DNA of 64,000 nt from NCBI GenBank assembly GCA_036244855.1, contig BQKZ01000020.1, positions 94,953-158,952 of the forward strand, given 5' to 3'. The stretch's first letter is position 1. The number at the start of each line of letters is the position of its first letter. Made by a program: the position numbers and the translations under genes. Of this stretch, positions 26,213 to 39,776 are shown one piece after another. The stretch is from Temnopleurus reevesii (taxonomy: Eukaryota > Echinodermata > Echinoidea > Temnopleuroida > Temnopleuridae). The notes beneath the pieces are model-generated. The model did no database searches. It had not been told where the DNA came from and saw only the letters and a list, made by a program, of their open reading frames with translations.

Positions 26213-26947
26213 AGAAATAAAGAAAAAAAGGTATATGATAACAAAAGGTGAAACTGTCAAATAAAGCACCTAATAAACTGTCACTTCATCACCTTCGTCA
26301 CCTGAATTATTCTCCACAAAAAAATAGATCTAATCTTAAAGAATAATGCAGAACTTTAAGTTACAAATGATCTAATTTACCTCCCGAACTTTAATCCTTA
26401 CTAACCCCCATAGTCACATGACAATCAATTGTGCTTATGAAATTACATACCATGTGTTGAGATGAGAAAGACATTAATGCCCTACATTAGGGTGTTAAAA
26501 CCCATCAGACTCTCCATATACTGGTGAGAGTAGTCAGATAAATACATTAGCAGAGGACTAAACCTTGAGTGATAGCTAGGAATGAGAGAATTAATACTTT
26601 GACATTTTCATTCTGATCACATTAATGTGTTGTAGTTGTGTAGGTGGTATGTGTAGGAGGTGTCTTGCCAATTAGGTATTGAATCATATGCATTCATCCA
26701 TTGCATCATGATGGATGTTGCATATGATCTCATAGTGTGCGTTTGATATTTCCATTTCACGTGGCAGGTCTGTATTCACAATTTGAAATGGAAAAAGAAG
26801 AAGTAATTAGGGCATAGACCATGAACATTTATTGGAGTTGACTCATTCAATATAATCCCACTTCAGTAAAGTCCATGTTCTCTTCAATACTAAAGTGCAA
26901 ATTTTATAGACTAAAGTATCTTGGGCTTTCAATGCTTGGGGTTTAAT

Positions 26948-27075
26948 GCCCCGGTCACATAGGACCCCGGAAGCAACACGATTCACCCCGACTCTTTGTT
27001 AATACACAGTTAACTGCCTCAGAACAACGAGTCGGGGTGAACCGTGTTGCTTCCGTGGTCCTATGTGACCGGGGC
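26948..27075. mobile_element. 128-bp foldback (hairpin) element, copy 1
   Basis: Almost the whole element is one inverted repeat. Arm GCCCCGGTCACATAGGACCC, continuing through AGCAACACGATTCACCCCGA, is mirrored by TCGGGGTGAACCGTGTTGCT and GTCCTATGTGACCGGGGC. The loop is about 30 bp around CAGTTAACTG. It is much more GC-rich than its surroundings. A second copy in the opposite orientation lies at 37423-37549. Confidence 0.85.
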
Positions 27076-30000
27076 TTAAAACTGATCCCGTGCAAAAACG
27101 TAATGCAAGACAAACTTTTGATAAAATTCTACTTGCCTTATGTTTTGATGTATCACAAAAATTAGGACAATTTAGTCTTCCAATTTTCTGTAAGGACATT
27201 GAAGTACATTTATTATAAGAATGATTCCAAAGTATAAACAAGTGCTGCCGATGTTTCATCACTTGTTTAAAATTTCAAGTGCAGAGCTAATTTAAACTTT
27301 TGTTGAATTTTTATAATTTTGCCATACCTGCAGATTCACTTGTAATGAAAACAAATAATTTCCAATTTATTAGGCTCTAATTTCAGCTGAAGTTTGATAG
27401 ATGGTGTTAGTAGCCATGTTCTCATAATCATTAAATATACTGTTTCGGCTAAAGTCCATGTCATTTGATTGAAAAATGTAGGTACCTCATCCCAATAATA
27501 ACCTCTTTGTCTATGAACCAATTTGGTGCATTAATCACAGAAATATGAATTAATGATCCACTTGTTCCTTTTAATTTCAGCGAGATGGATTGTTTATAAT
27601 CCTTTTAGCCTGTCATCGTATGGGAATGAGGCTTTAATGTATATATCTACGTCCTTGAGGAGGCTATGGAGATGGGGTAGACTAATGACTGATAATGATT
27701 GATGAGAGGCTTTTGGATAATTCATAACCCTGTATACACAACTAACCCAGAGTGCTATTGCTACAAAATGTCATGTGAATATATATCCAACACCAGCAAA
27801 TTGTCAAGTAGTTAATGGAGCTTTGAATTTCTTTCCGAAAATTAAAATTTTATCAAGATGCTTTGAAACAAACCCTGTTAAATTAAACATATTTGTTTTG
27901 CATTTTCCCTAAACATTGCGTGAAAAATAGAAATAGTATTATATAATACATTCAAAATGTTTTAATGATATTTTTTATTTAAATCTTTCAAGTCTTACAT
28001 ATTATTTTTGTTACTACCAAAATACTGCCTATATTTATGCAAACTTATCTGCAGCAAAGAAACATTAATGAACCTCATAAAGTTTTTGATAATGTCATAA
28101 GATAAAAATGTGCTAGAATAATAACCAATATCCATTTGGGATTTATAGTTATAATGTATGTAGGGGAATTAGACTACATGCTTAATGATGTGAGCATGTT
28201 TATCATGTACACAAGCAGAACAAATGCATCAATATTACGAATAGACGTCAATGGCACTATTGATCTGTAGTACAAGTCCGTCAATAAGTCCATTATTGTC
28301 CATGCATTCATGCATTATTGCAACAGCACTGCAGACAATATGCTGATAAACACTCTTTTTTATTCAATTTTCTTTTCCTAATTTCTCTAATTCACTGCAT
28401 GAGTTCATGCAGCCTTTTTTATTCCTTCGGATTTCCAAATGGCAAAGAACTTTTTGTAGCATGTTTTTTTTTTTTTTGACTGATCACATTGATTTTCCTA
28501 TCATTGAATTTTTGAAGAAAATGAATTGAAAAATTATTTTGGATGAGTTTGCTACATTTCTTTAACAAACCAGACCCTCATGTTTTAAGATATTAAGACC
28601 TACAATTTTCCAGTCTTTGAAGTGAAATAAAAGGTGATTTCTTTTTTTCAAGTAGAATATGATTACTTTAAAAAGAAGTCAAAAAGAGCTTTGGGCTTTA
28701 CACGGTCGCTTAAGTTTGATTCTAGATTTTTTGTAGAGCAAGAATTGTACATGCAAATCTTCTAGAATCCTATACACAAGCAATGTTAGCGACACACAGC
28801 TGCAAAAACGCACTGGAAACCTCACTCACTCAAAAGTGCAAAAGACATAAACGTTGAGTCTTTCAACTATTGCAAGATTTTTCCTCATGTTCCCTCTTTA
28901 GTTCACCCATAATTACCTACGCTCGCAATCACATTGATTACCAATTTGCAGGAGAGAAAGAAATGTTTTCAGTGAAGTGGTCTTTGAATTTCAAGAGAAT
29001 TAATTTCTGTGGGATGGAAAAAAGCGAAGTGTTATTTGACTCTTTTATAGTGATTCAATGAAGGATGAAACAATATTATGGTTAATAAAGAATTACAATC
29101 TCCACAAACCCAAGCATGTTGCCATACATTGGAACAATACCCCCACATCTCATCGAGTTAGGAACAATTAAGTTATTTAGAAGCTGTTTGCTCCATAGAG
29201 CCAATTAGTAAGTAATTCTTGGATAGTAATTAGGCAGGAGTAAAAGCCTGGATACCCAAGGGAATGGGAGGGGGTCATTATGGTAATACCTGACTGAACA
29301 GCTATGCTTGTGGGGTTTGGGTTGCAACCATGCATGTTTCATAGCAATGGAAAGCCTTACAGTTCCAGATGGTACTGTGGTCAATAATATCCAACCAGAA
29401 ATACTTCGGGTCAATGAAATTTACAAATGCTGAGACAGCCTTCGCCAGGGACAAAGTCTTAGATTAATTCACAAACTAGGATATACATTATACTTTGTAT
29501 TGAAAGCATACTCTAAATTACGTTGGAAGCCCACTGTGAATAAAAGCATCAGTTTGTGGAGTAGCAAAAGCATAAACATTAAAACCTCAGGCATAATTTG
29601 ACCTTTTTCCAAGTCTCCTTCCTGGAAACTAAAGCGCAAAGTTTAGTTGAAGTAGTTACTCAATTTCCAGTCTCATTCCAGACAGGATCTATAAAAATTA
29701 TTTGTGAGGTTTAACAAAAGAAAATCCATCTAAATCCACCTGTTCATTTTGCTCATGTTCAATTTCCATATCAAAATCAAGCCCGTCTCGGCAGCCACCT
29801 GCTTATATCAACCTCTAGTTAACCCCTAAAGTGTGATTCAAATAAAAATGTTTTTGTAATGTCTGTCAAAAATTCATTGAAATATGTTATCAGAGGATTT
29901 TCAGATTTATAGGTACTCCATAATCACATCTATCAAATGCCACATAAACCATCAATTTTAATTCATGCTTTGAGGAACACTGACCTTATGTCCAGGATGT

Positions 30001-30426
30001 CAACAATGTTGGTGCAAAGTATTTCGTTTTGACACTCTGGACATAAACAGTCAGTGTTATCCCAAGCATGAATCAAAATTCATTGTGTATAAAACGGCAC
30101 TTCCTAGATATTAATATTGAGTATCCATGAATAAAACCATTTTCTGATGATATTTTGAAATAAATTGAAAGACATTTCAAATGTGTAAAGTTTTTATTGA
30201 TACTCCCTGTACAGCTGAATAGTTTTCTGAATCAATTTCATGACTTTTTAAAATCTTTAGCATATTGAGAAGACCATTTGTTAGATAAGATGTAAATACC
30301 GTCAATACATCTGATAAAAGTGAGAGCAAGAGTCTCGTTGTCACATATTGCAGCTTTGCAGGAAAAAATACAACTTTTAAAAAACATCTGATAGAGGTGT
30401 GTATATATAAGATACCTGCCATACAA
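27076..30426. other. intronic interval without a gene
   Basis: AT-rich sequence with only short open frames. I see no repeats of note and no splice-flanked coding stretch. Confidence 0.5.
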
Positions 30427-30562
30427 GTTGATCAAAACACACCAAGCAAAATCATTGTTTCATGCGCATCTTGTTAAAGGCGCATACCGTGTGCGAATGA
30501 AAATACACGTTACAATTTGCAAAGTTGCAATTTATTTGCAGTTGATTTTGAACAACACCCCC
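30427..30562. mobile_element. MITE family A, copy 2 (5' truncated)
   Basis: It shares 'TCATGCGCATCTTGTTAAA', the GTTACAATTTGCAAAGTTGC block and the right end TTTTGAACAACACCCCCT with the copies at 21905 and 59421. The left terminal repeat is missing or degraded. Confidence 0.65.
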
Positions 30563-30773
30563 TAAGTAAGGTATGAACCCAAAACAAATGCATTGGATTT
30601 AGGTCTGAGGGTACAACATGGACAGCGAACCTGGGAGGGGAAGTTGCAGCCCTCGTTTTATCAGTTAATATGTGCAAGTCAATAGGAGTGGGTAAAAGGC
30701 TGAAGCACTGCCCCCCTGTGATAGCCCCCCCCCCACCGCCATCAATAATACATCGGTACACTCAACTGCTCTA

Positions 30774-30794
30774 CCCCCCCCCCCCCCCCCCCCC
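30774..30794. repeat. poly-C tract
   Basis: Uninterrupted run of about 21 C, preceded by another C run near 30727. Confidence 0.95.
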
Positions 30795-31369
30795 ACACTT
30801 TTAAAATGAGCCATGTTTCCTGCATAAGGCTGCCTGTAAGTCAATTATTGTAGGTATCTTGATTAGATGTGAATACCCTAGTCAAATACTGTAGAAGCCA
30901 ATATTTCAGGGTACTTAAATTTTTGCAAATTCACCGAATTTCAGATATATTTTCGTACTAGTGGTTTGTTATTTTCATGTTTAGAATGATTATTTTACAC
31001 AAGTGTATGGGCATTCCAATCAGTGAATAATTCAGGAAATTCATGGTCATGGAATTGGTGCAAAATGAAACCCCAGCAACAGAAATAAATTTTATATCAT
31101 ATAAGAAAACTAATTTAGTACCCAATTCAGATACATTGTACATTAGTGTTCAGGAATGAAGTTCAATAGAACTATCTAAGTAATAGTACTAAGTTGTGAA
31201 TACCCCATTCAAATACACAATACATATGAATGTGTAATAGCACAAAGCATGTTTCCTTAGGAAAACAACACTTCGAAAAGTTGCTCATTAACATGATGAA
31301 TATGTATTAAATAAGTATCTAAGTAGAAGTATAGGTGTTAAAGAATAAGTTCTTCTGTCATATTATAAG

Positions 31370-32105
31370 TTAACTATCTTATTGAGATGTGAATACCCCA
31401 TTTCAACGCATAATACATGGGTGTTTGGGAATACAGTTTTCTGTCATACAGTGGAAACTCTGTACAAAGAGATCTGATATAACAAAACATCTGAAATAAA
31501 GAGGTAAAAAATCTGGTCCCAGCTTTTTATAACTTATTGTTTTTCAAACCGGCTATAAAGAGATTACTGCTCTAAAAAGGTAATTTTGATGGTATAGATA
31601 AACTATCTAAGTGAGATGTGAATACCCCATTTAAAAACATAATACATAGGTGATCGGGAATAAGGTTCTGTTATAGAGAGACATTATCTCAGTGAGATGT
31701 GAATACCCCATGTAAAAACATAATACATAGGTGTTTGGGAATAAGGTTCTGTTAAATGAATAAACTCTCTGAGTTAGATTGAATCCCCCATTAAAACACA
31801 TAATACATACGTGTTTGGGAATAAGGTTCTGTTATATGAATAAACTATCTAAGTTAGATCTAATACTCCATGCAAGTACATAATACATCTAGGTGTTCGG
31901 GAATTTAAGGTTCTGTTATAGAGAGACATTATCTTTGCGAGATGTGAATACCCCATTCAAATACATAATACATAGGTGTTTAGGAAAAAGGTTTTCTATC
32001 TGTATAGAGAGACTACCTAAGTGAGATGTAAATACCTCATTCAACTACATCTCTGTTCGGGAATAACGTTCTGTTAGAGAAATTATCTTCGTGAGATGTG
32101 GCTTT
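31370..32105. repeat. roughly 80-bp minisatellite
   Basis: Degenerate head-to-tail units contain GAGATGTGAATACCCCATT, then CATAATACATAGGTGTTTGG and GAATAAGGTTCTGTTA, then a short AGAGA or TGAATAAACT spacer. The 31600-32100 part is most regular, with at least six units. Outlying copies of the first motif occur near 30868 and 31195. Confidence 0.85.
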
Positions 32106-32447
32106 TTAGCATAGGTAGCAAAGGTTTTTAACTTGCCCTGTACATAAGGCCTGCCCTGATATCATCAAGCTGTGTCTTTCATGACATCTATCTTGTATAT
32201 TTGATGATAGTTGCACTACCCCATCTATTGGTGAGGAGGTGCATTGATCCTCCCCATACTTTCAGCAGCTTTGTCGACAGGGAATCGCAGGTATATTATT
32301 TTGTAGCGGATTCTAACCATAGTGAGCTCCAAGAGTGGTGCTTCTCTGTGTGATGAATTATGTTCTAACTTTAAATGGCACATTTTTAAAATTTTAAAGA
32401 GATGATTCTGACTCCTATTTATATCATGTACTGAAATAGATGTCTGA

Positions 32448-32509
32448 GCGAATAAAAGAAAGAAAGAAGGAAAGAATGAAAGATAGAAAGAAAGAAAGAA
32501 AGAAAGAAT

Positions 32510-32549
<40 letters not shown>

Positions 32550-32560
32550 GTTAGACAGAT

Positions 32561-32626
<66 letters not shown>

Positions 32627-32634
32627 GAAGGAAG
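32448..32634. repeat. compound (GAAA)n(GACA)n(GAAA)n microsatellite
   Basis: GAAA units with variants, then about ten GACA units (32511-32550), then about seventeen GAAA units. Open frames on both strands here are low-complexity translations. Confidence 0.95.
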
Positions 32635-32990
32635 AAATGACGGGGAAAGGGGAATGGGAGGAAGAAGCAGACAGGACACAAACTGATGAACATGCTGAAG
32701 AAGGAATGGTAGATTTTTTGGTTTAATTTTTTATTCTAAGGTTATAGAGATACGCTTCTCGTCTCATATAAAGTGTCATTAGGCATGCATTAAGCAAAGT
32801 CCATCTACTAGTGTCAGCAATATTTCAATAGGTTGGTCTACTCTGTAAATTTTTATGCAATCAGGAAAATAACTTAAGATCAACTAGATAGTTTTTCTTC
32901 ATAAATGTCACTTTGCTAAAATAGCAACATTATGGAAAATTGCCTCATATTGACCTCAGGGTTTCAAGTTGTACTTAGGCAGCTATTTTC

Positions 32991-33344
32991 AAGTCGTTCT
33001 TATGCAGCTAATTTGGACCTCTTGTTGTTAATGCACCTCAAACTATGAAATTGAAGTATAACAAACTAAAATACAGCAAAAGAAAGCACAAAAAATGGCT
33101 CTTGCCATAAGTCGTTCTTATGCAGCTAATTTGGACATCTTGTTGTTAATGCACCTCAAACTATGAAATTGAAGTATAACAAACTAAAATAAAGCAAAAA
33201 AAAAAAAAAAAAAATGGCTCTTGCCATAAGTAGTTCTTATGCAGCTAATTTGGACATCTTGTTGTTAATGCACCTCAAACTATGAAATTGAAGTATAACA
33301 AACTAAAATACAGCAAAAGAAAACACAGAAAAAGGGCTCTTGCC
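32991..33344. repeat. three tandem units of about 118 bp
   Basis: Units start at 32991, 33109 and 33228. Each contains GTTCTTATGCAGCTAATTTG, TTGTTGTTAATGCACCTCAA and 'GGCTCTTGCC'. They differ mainly in the length of the internal A-rich run. Confidence 0.9.
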
Positions 33345-36300
33345 TATCCAAGAATTTTCCTTCCCTGTTTCTTGTGCACAAAAATGCAGGACAGGAGTTG
33401 CACCTGTTTCCTTAATGATGAAAAGATATCAGCTGTAAAAGCCATTGTGAAAATTGAATGGGGATTTGTTAATTTTGTCCATTTTTTTCTCCTTCAATAT
33501 CATCACATGTACAAAATAGCCACTGCTGATCCGTGGTCTTATATCTTGCACACAATATGTGAACAGGCCAAATGCGAATGTTTAAGGCAAACAGGTTGTA
33601 AATCTGCAATCACTTTCATGGCTTGAGCTTGTCCCTGTGAAGTAGAGCTTAGAGATGCCGGTGTCATTTAGCAAGTTGGTTTGTATACACCATCCAAGGC
33701 ATATTGCTCGTTGGCCCTCTTAATGATGAGACAGGAGGATGAAGATGTTACCTCTGTGAACCCAATGACGACAGCTACCCACCACTCCAAATCTTTGTTG
33801 CCATGGCGGCGTAGTGGAGATCTTCTTCCTTCAGCTCCTAAATCTGAAGCAAGATTTTCTTCTTACCCCTCTCGTTGAGTTTTGCAGCGTTTTGTGGCCC
33901 AGATAGCTATAAGGTATTTTTTGCGTTCAGTGTCTGCGTCACGCCCTTTCAAGTAGCAATCAAAGAAACGTTAGTGTACCTCAACAGGATAAATCTCTTG
34001 TCATTAGCTCTTGATTTACAACCGTATACTTATGGCTTGTGCACCAAGTTGATAGCACTACTCATGCAAATCCCTGCTTTTTATATTTCCTTGCAAAATT
34101 TGTATTCTGCTGTTTATGTTTTCCATGAAAGAGAGTGTTTATTGTTAGGGCATGGGGGAGGAGTGTGGCGTCATTCCCGGGTTTGTAAACCATGAGAAAA
34201 ATAATTGTGGTTTTATGATATATAGACTACAAAGAAGCCACAAAATATTTTTTATATTATTATGTACGTTATCAGAACGATGTTGTTTAAAGCCTCAAAA
34301 CTAAAAGGACAAAATCATAAAATTCCAAATCAATAATTTCACGAAATAGTACTCATATGCTGAAACTTTAGATAAAACTTTCAGAGCAGCAATTGCATTG
34401 AAACAAGTGCTAAATAATCAATGCATTTCAATCAATTATCCATATTACATATATGCAATTGTCACATAATGCATTACGCATTTAAAAAAAAACGGCCTTG
34501 ATTTTGGCATGCTAACATTCTGGCCGAATCGGCACAAGAGCAATCATATTGATTAAACATAGCCAATTGGTTTCCAATTTCACTTCACATTTTGTTTCTT
34601 TTTTAGTTCGGGAGTAATTGAAAATGAATCCTTTTTAATAAACAAAAATAGAATTTTCACTTCATTCTTCGTCATAAAAGTATGATGGCTCACGAGTAAG
34701 GCCAACACTTAGTGATCTCATGCCTTTCATCGTGGTCAAGACGATATGTCGGAAGTGAGTATGCTAACATGAAGTTTTGTGGGTCGACAATTGCGTATTT
34801 GCGATAGGGAAAATTCACTTGTTGCTATGTTGGAGTATTTTTTTTGTTCATGGAACGATATCATATCTATAAGTTCATGGATCATCAATGATTTGTACTC
34901 AAAATTGAAAATGATTGCTGGCAACATCATCCCATTTTACCAGTTGATGTATATCATACATATGTCATCAATTGAAACTCTAGATTTTTAAAATGAAATC
35001 AACATTTTCCCTACATGTAGCAATTCATTTGTGACGTGTAAATCGTCTCCACAGACTTAACATGCTCACCCACGGGGTGTATAAATGACGCAAAGTCATG
35101 CTTTTGTCGTCCTTCACCCGCAGACTCTCTTACATTTTCAAACCTTTCAGGCAGGATGGGATGTCTCTACAATCCCAGATGACTTGTTGAGTTTAACCCT
35201 TATGTGAGATTCTAGCATGCATCATTTACAGTACTTATCACCATCTCCATCTTTCTCCAACTAGCTCTTTCTCTCTCCTTTTCTTTCTCTTTATCCTTTA
35301 TCTCTATGTCCGTTTGGCAATAACATATTTTCCCCTTTATTTCTTGTGACCATCCATATGTTCTTGGGCACTGGAACAATGTGTTATATTTGACTTTGAT
35401 GGTTTAATTTAAAAAAAGAAGACTCCAAAGAACAAGATATGATTCAATGTTGTAGAAAATTCTTATGAAACATTTTGACTATTTGACAGTAAATTTTAGG
35501 GCCATTAGGTCAACGGACAAGATCATTTTATGTAATGTAAAATGGCTCATTCCTGAAATAACTTGTGGGCCATGCGACATTTTTACACAGGTCTAGATCT
35601 GGTGTGCAGAAAGAAGGCACGACAATCTGAGAACATTTGGGGGCCATCTTGAATGTTAATGGTTATGGAGGCATTTAGACATAGTGGTAATACACACTCG
35701 ATTTGAAGTGATATAATAAGCAGGAAATCATAATGTGACAAGTTTGTTTTCATTTACTAAAGGCATAATGAAAATTAATGTTTAGTGATAAGTCAAGTAT
35801 TCATTTAGTTTTTCATTCCATGTGTGCTCACTCATTATATTATGTTTGTCATATTGACACACAAGCTAGATAGTTATTGAAGAACATTACTGCCAAGTTT
35901 TCTGACATGACACACCCCAATAATGAACTGTGCTTCTTTTAAAATGGCCGAGACATAAGCTTTTTGTAGCACTGTGTTTTCTTGGAAATATTTTAATTGG
36001 ATTTCCATTTCCAGTGAACAAGGCTTTCGCAAAGTGAAAAAAATGGACATGTTGAGACAGTGACCATGTTGAAAATGATCTGTTGAGTAGCGTAAAAGCA
36101 TAATATCGACATGAGCGATAGAATGAACCACCTTTTGGCTCTCAGCAGACGGTAGGATCTATCCGTATCCCTCAGGAGTTGTTTGTAACCAGCTACATCC
36201 CAAGCTATACACTCATCAGCATATTTGGATGATCAGTCTTCTTCAAGTATTCATAAACCATTTAGCATCTCTGACGTCTCAAGTGTTTTTAACACCCCGT

Positions 36301-37184
36301 CTCTGATACGTGCTTCTTAACGTAAGAAAAAAAAGAAGAAAAACAAGTATAGAATCTTTCGTCATATTCTAAGTTTTGATAGGAAATTAAGAATTACCTC
36401 ACCTATGTATGATTTAATTTGATAATGCTCACTGCTTGGACTTCATCGGTGCTTGAGACAGACGTGATAGACCTTAATTATCTTATTTTTCATTGCCCGA
36501 TTTACGTCATAGATATCTTGATCTTTTGTACACACTCTCTCTGATTGTTTTAATCACCATAGACACAGATGTGTTTCTGGGTGTTTTGATGCCTAATGAT
36601 AAATCCAGTGAAATCCTTCTCAATAAACACAAACATATTTATCACTCTTTTTCTTTAGATTGTTGAGGATTGATTGAGGATGTACATACAATGCTATTTG
36701 CTTAAAGGTTTTAAATCTAATGTGCATACTCATCTGCATCTAATTTTGTTAAATTTTATGACATTAGCTTCAAGAAAACCTAAAAATGTAGAGTACTATA
36801 AATTTGCATATACATGATGGCCTAATAATCCTGCATGTAAACTGTCTTAGCATAAATTAATTGGAAATTATGTTCAATGGGAATGGTCGGCAAAAGAAAA
36901 GTGACAGAATTCAATAGAAAACAACCCAAAGTTTAAAAGATTCCTAACACATTTAATTAATTTATTTAGCTCTCTTTAAAGTAAAGAGACCTTTTCTAGC
37001 TAAAGCAAAAACATGGTTGTGTAAACTATGAATCATCCTATCTTTAGATTTGTATAGACCTGGACTGACAATAGTTTTGTTTATTTGTCTTTCAATTCTG
37101 TAGATTATGTCATTAACCATGTTTTGAAAAGCTATGTGTACATGTGTAAGCCTCATGGTCAGTAGAAGCTTGGGGAATCATTTT
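33345..37184. other. intronic interval without a gene
   Basis: No convincing exon. The longest frames (about 85-114 codons) have no splice-site context and no recognised similarity. Confidence 0.5.
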
Positions 37185-37580
37185 GGTGTAGTGGTTCTGA
37201 CTCTTATCTCTTTAACCAGACAATCAAAGGTTGAATCCCAACCATTGTCTTAATTCCCTTCAGCAAGAAATTCATTCACATTGTGCTGCATTTAATCCAG
37301 GTGAGGTGTTAGAAGGAATATCTTGAAATGCAGCACACTGCTTACAGCTGCATTGCTAAAGCCAGGTTAATCATGTTGCATTGTAGAGCGCTTGGAGACT
37401 TTAGTGTAAAGCATTATATAAAGCCCCGGTCACATAAGACCCCGGAAGCAACACGATTCACCCCGACTCGTTGTTCTGAGGCAGTTAACTGTGAATTAAC
37501 AAAGAGTCGGGGTGAATCGTGTTGCTTCCGGGGTCCTATGTGACCAGGGATTATGAATGTAATATAGTTATTATTATTAA
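37185..37580 (+). mobile_element. tRNA-derived SINE interrupted by a foldback element
   Basis: The A-box-like TGGTGTAGTGGTTCTGACTC and B box GGTTGAATCCC (37229-37239) match the family of the minus-strand copy at 17405-17670. The body ends AGCGCTTGGAGACT...GCATTATATA. It is then split by the hairpin element at 37423-37549 and resumes with AATGTAATATAGTTATTATT as the tail. Confidence 0.8.
37423..37549. mobile_element. foldback (hairpin) element, copy 2
   Basis: Same element as 26948-27075 in the reverse orientation. The arms GCCCCGGTCACATAAGACCC and GGGTCCTATGTGACCAGGG flank a loop around CAGTTAACTG. It is inserted near the 3' end of a SINE, with TATAA on the left and TTATG on the right as possible target-site remnants. 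Confidence 0.85.
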
Positions 37581-39745
37581 TCTCTGGTGCCAAGCAAAGT
37601 GAAATGGATAAATCATATTTTCCCCTTTTACCTGTGAACTAAATTTAAGTTTAAATGGTTTGGAATCATTTGAAATATGCATTAATCAACAGCTAGGCCA
37701 AAAGATTGCTCACTTATTTGTGGGGCATGGTATGAAATATGTGTGCATTGCAATCCTAAAAAAAAACTCTCCCCTCTATCTAACAATTGACCCACATCAG
37801 CAAACCTTGATCACAATAATTCAGCAGTTGTGATGAATTCATGTATGAATTAAGTTGCTACTTCTGAGTGACCTTTTGATTGGAGAGTCAACATTTTTAG
37901 TAGATACGTTCCTAGATTCTATCAAAACACAGCATACCTGTCATTATGGTAAAATATTCACAGAATTGGGCAACACAATATTGACATCAGATTCACAATT
38001 GAATTATGTCCCGAATTGAATATAGCCAGAAGTTTTTGTTTGGAGTGACCATAGATATACTACAATTTGTTTGTGTGGAGTGACTCACTCTCTCAAGTAG
38101 AGGAAATACTATGTAGTACGTGATGGGTTAAAGCATACCATTCTCTTCCTCAGTTCATCAGTGCTTTTGGTTAATTTGTGTTTGAATAGAGGAGGATATT
38201 TGATGTGTTTGAAATGCGAGCACAGCCTCCTTTATTTGAGGTATCACTTGATGAGTAAGTAACAGACTGCTGCTAAGAGTTCAAATTAGGGACACCCCTT
38301 GTAATGATGAAGAAAAAGAGTGAGTAGCTCATAGAAAGGAATGAGTCGAGGATGAACATCTCACATTACAAGCAGCAGGATACAGACTTGCTCTATTTTC
38401 AGGTTTCCGAAATGGGGTAGGATTAGAAAAAAAAAAGGAAAATAGGGAAAAGGGAAGAGAAATTGTGAGATGGAGAGATAGAAGTAGAGAGTGAGATGGT
38501 AACACATCCCCCCTGGCCGTGTTCTTTGAGAGATAAACACGCTAGTTACGGAGTGCAGCAGCTCACTCTGTTGAAGTGATTATAGTGAGACGCAGCTTGC
38601 CATCCAACCTCATCTGGCTGCACGCAGCTCTCTAAAGATTTTTTTTTCTTGTTTGCAAATGGAGAAAATTCCAAGTTTGTATGTTAATGTGAAGCCATAT
38701 AAGTGGGATTTGATAGAGAAAAAGCTGTTGTTATGTGGACTGGATGGGCTTAGTTGGTGGACGTGGATGCGACGTAGCAACGCATGTGTGGGATAGAGGA
38801 AACGAGTGGGATGCTGCCTCCATTATTCCTTTGGATGTATCTTAGGAAGGTTTTTTACACCGGCCTTAATTATTTGTTACAGAGGTCACTCTCGCAAAAA
38901 CAGCGGAACACCGTCAAAAGAAGCGCAGTCGAGAGTGAGAGAACAGAGCCTCTCAGATTTCACCAAACTCTGGTGGTTGGATGGAGAGATATTAACTCTT
39001 GTGTTTGCATGTAGTTTAACTTGTCAATGAGCTTTCAGTGCCTTTATTCTCCAGTGCTCCTCAGAAATTTTCCAAGCTACATCTTGGTATGGGGATGTGG
39101 TTCTCCTCCCTTCTCCCTAGATGACACTGTTGCTTAGCGATTGAGATGCTAATGCTCGTGCTGTGCTAGTACCATCATAGCTCTCGGTAGGAATGGCAAG
39201 TGATTTGGCATTTGACCTCACTTTTTACGAGAGGCGACGTGAACACAGGTCACCATCGTTACCTGTGATACGCAGTGACTTGAAGGTGGAAGCATGTCTT
39301 ATGCGAAAGTACTCCAGGGGTGTAAGTACCACTCTTAATCATCCCATTGTGTGGGGATTCGGGTAAACAATGTGTCATGCCCCTCTTCCCATTTACCCAT
39401 GTCTCTGATTTGAGTATATAAGGTGGATGTTCAATTATTGGATTCCTTTATCTTCTGTTAATTGTAATTTTAAAATACACTTTTTTTCTTTTTATATAAT
39501 TTTATATTTTTTTGTATGCCCTTGGTGTCTATTAATAATATGGTTTGTTGGAAAGATACTTAAGAATGGAACATCTAAGAGTTGTTTTTTTTTCAAACTA
39601 ACATTTATCTCTGAATAAAAATGTATTTTTAAAAGGAGATAAACTTCAGGGCTAAGCATGCCTCCTGTATGGGACATAATATAATTTTCACAATGTAATG
39701 CCCTCCGCCCCCCCCCCCCCCCACAAAAANNNNNNNNNNNNNNNN

Positions 39746-39776
<31 letters not shown>

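Noticed and set aside
26770..26804. Candidate short exon ending EMEKEE before GTAATT
   Set aside because: 35 bp from the nearest AG, not a multiple of three, so it cannot join two phase-0 exons.
32424..32726. Open frames with repeated DRQT or FLSF peptides
   Set aside because: Direct translations of the GAAA/GACA microsatellite.
34706..34747. Candidate 42-bp microexon ending DDMSE before GTGAGT
   Set aside because: The donor is good, but the first codon after the only nearby AG is TGA, so it cannot be read in the needed phase.
39415..39422. TATATAAG resembling a TATA box
   Set aside because: No first exon or start codon context follows, and such strings are expected by chance in AT-rich intron.
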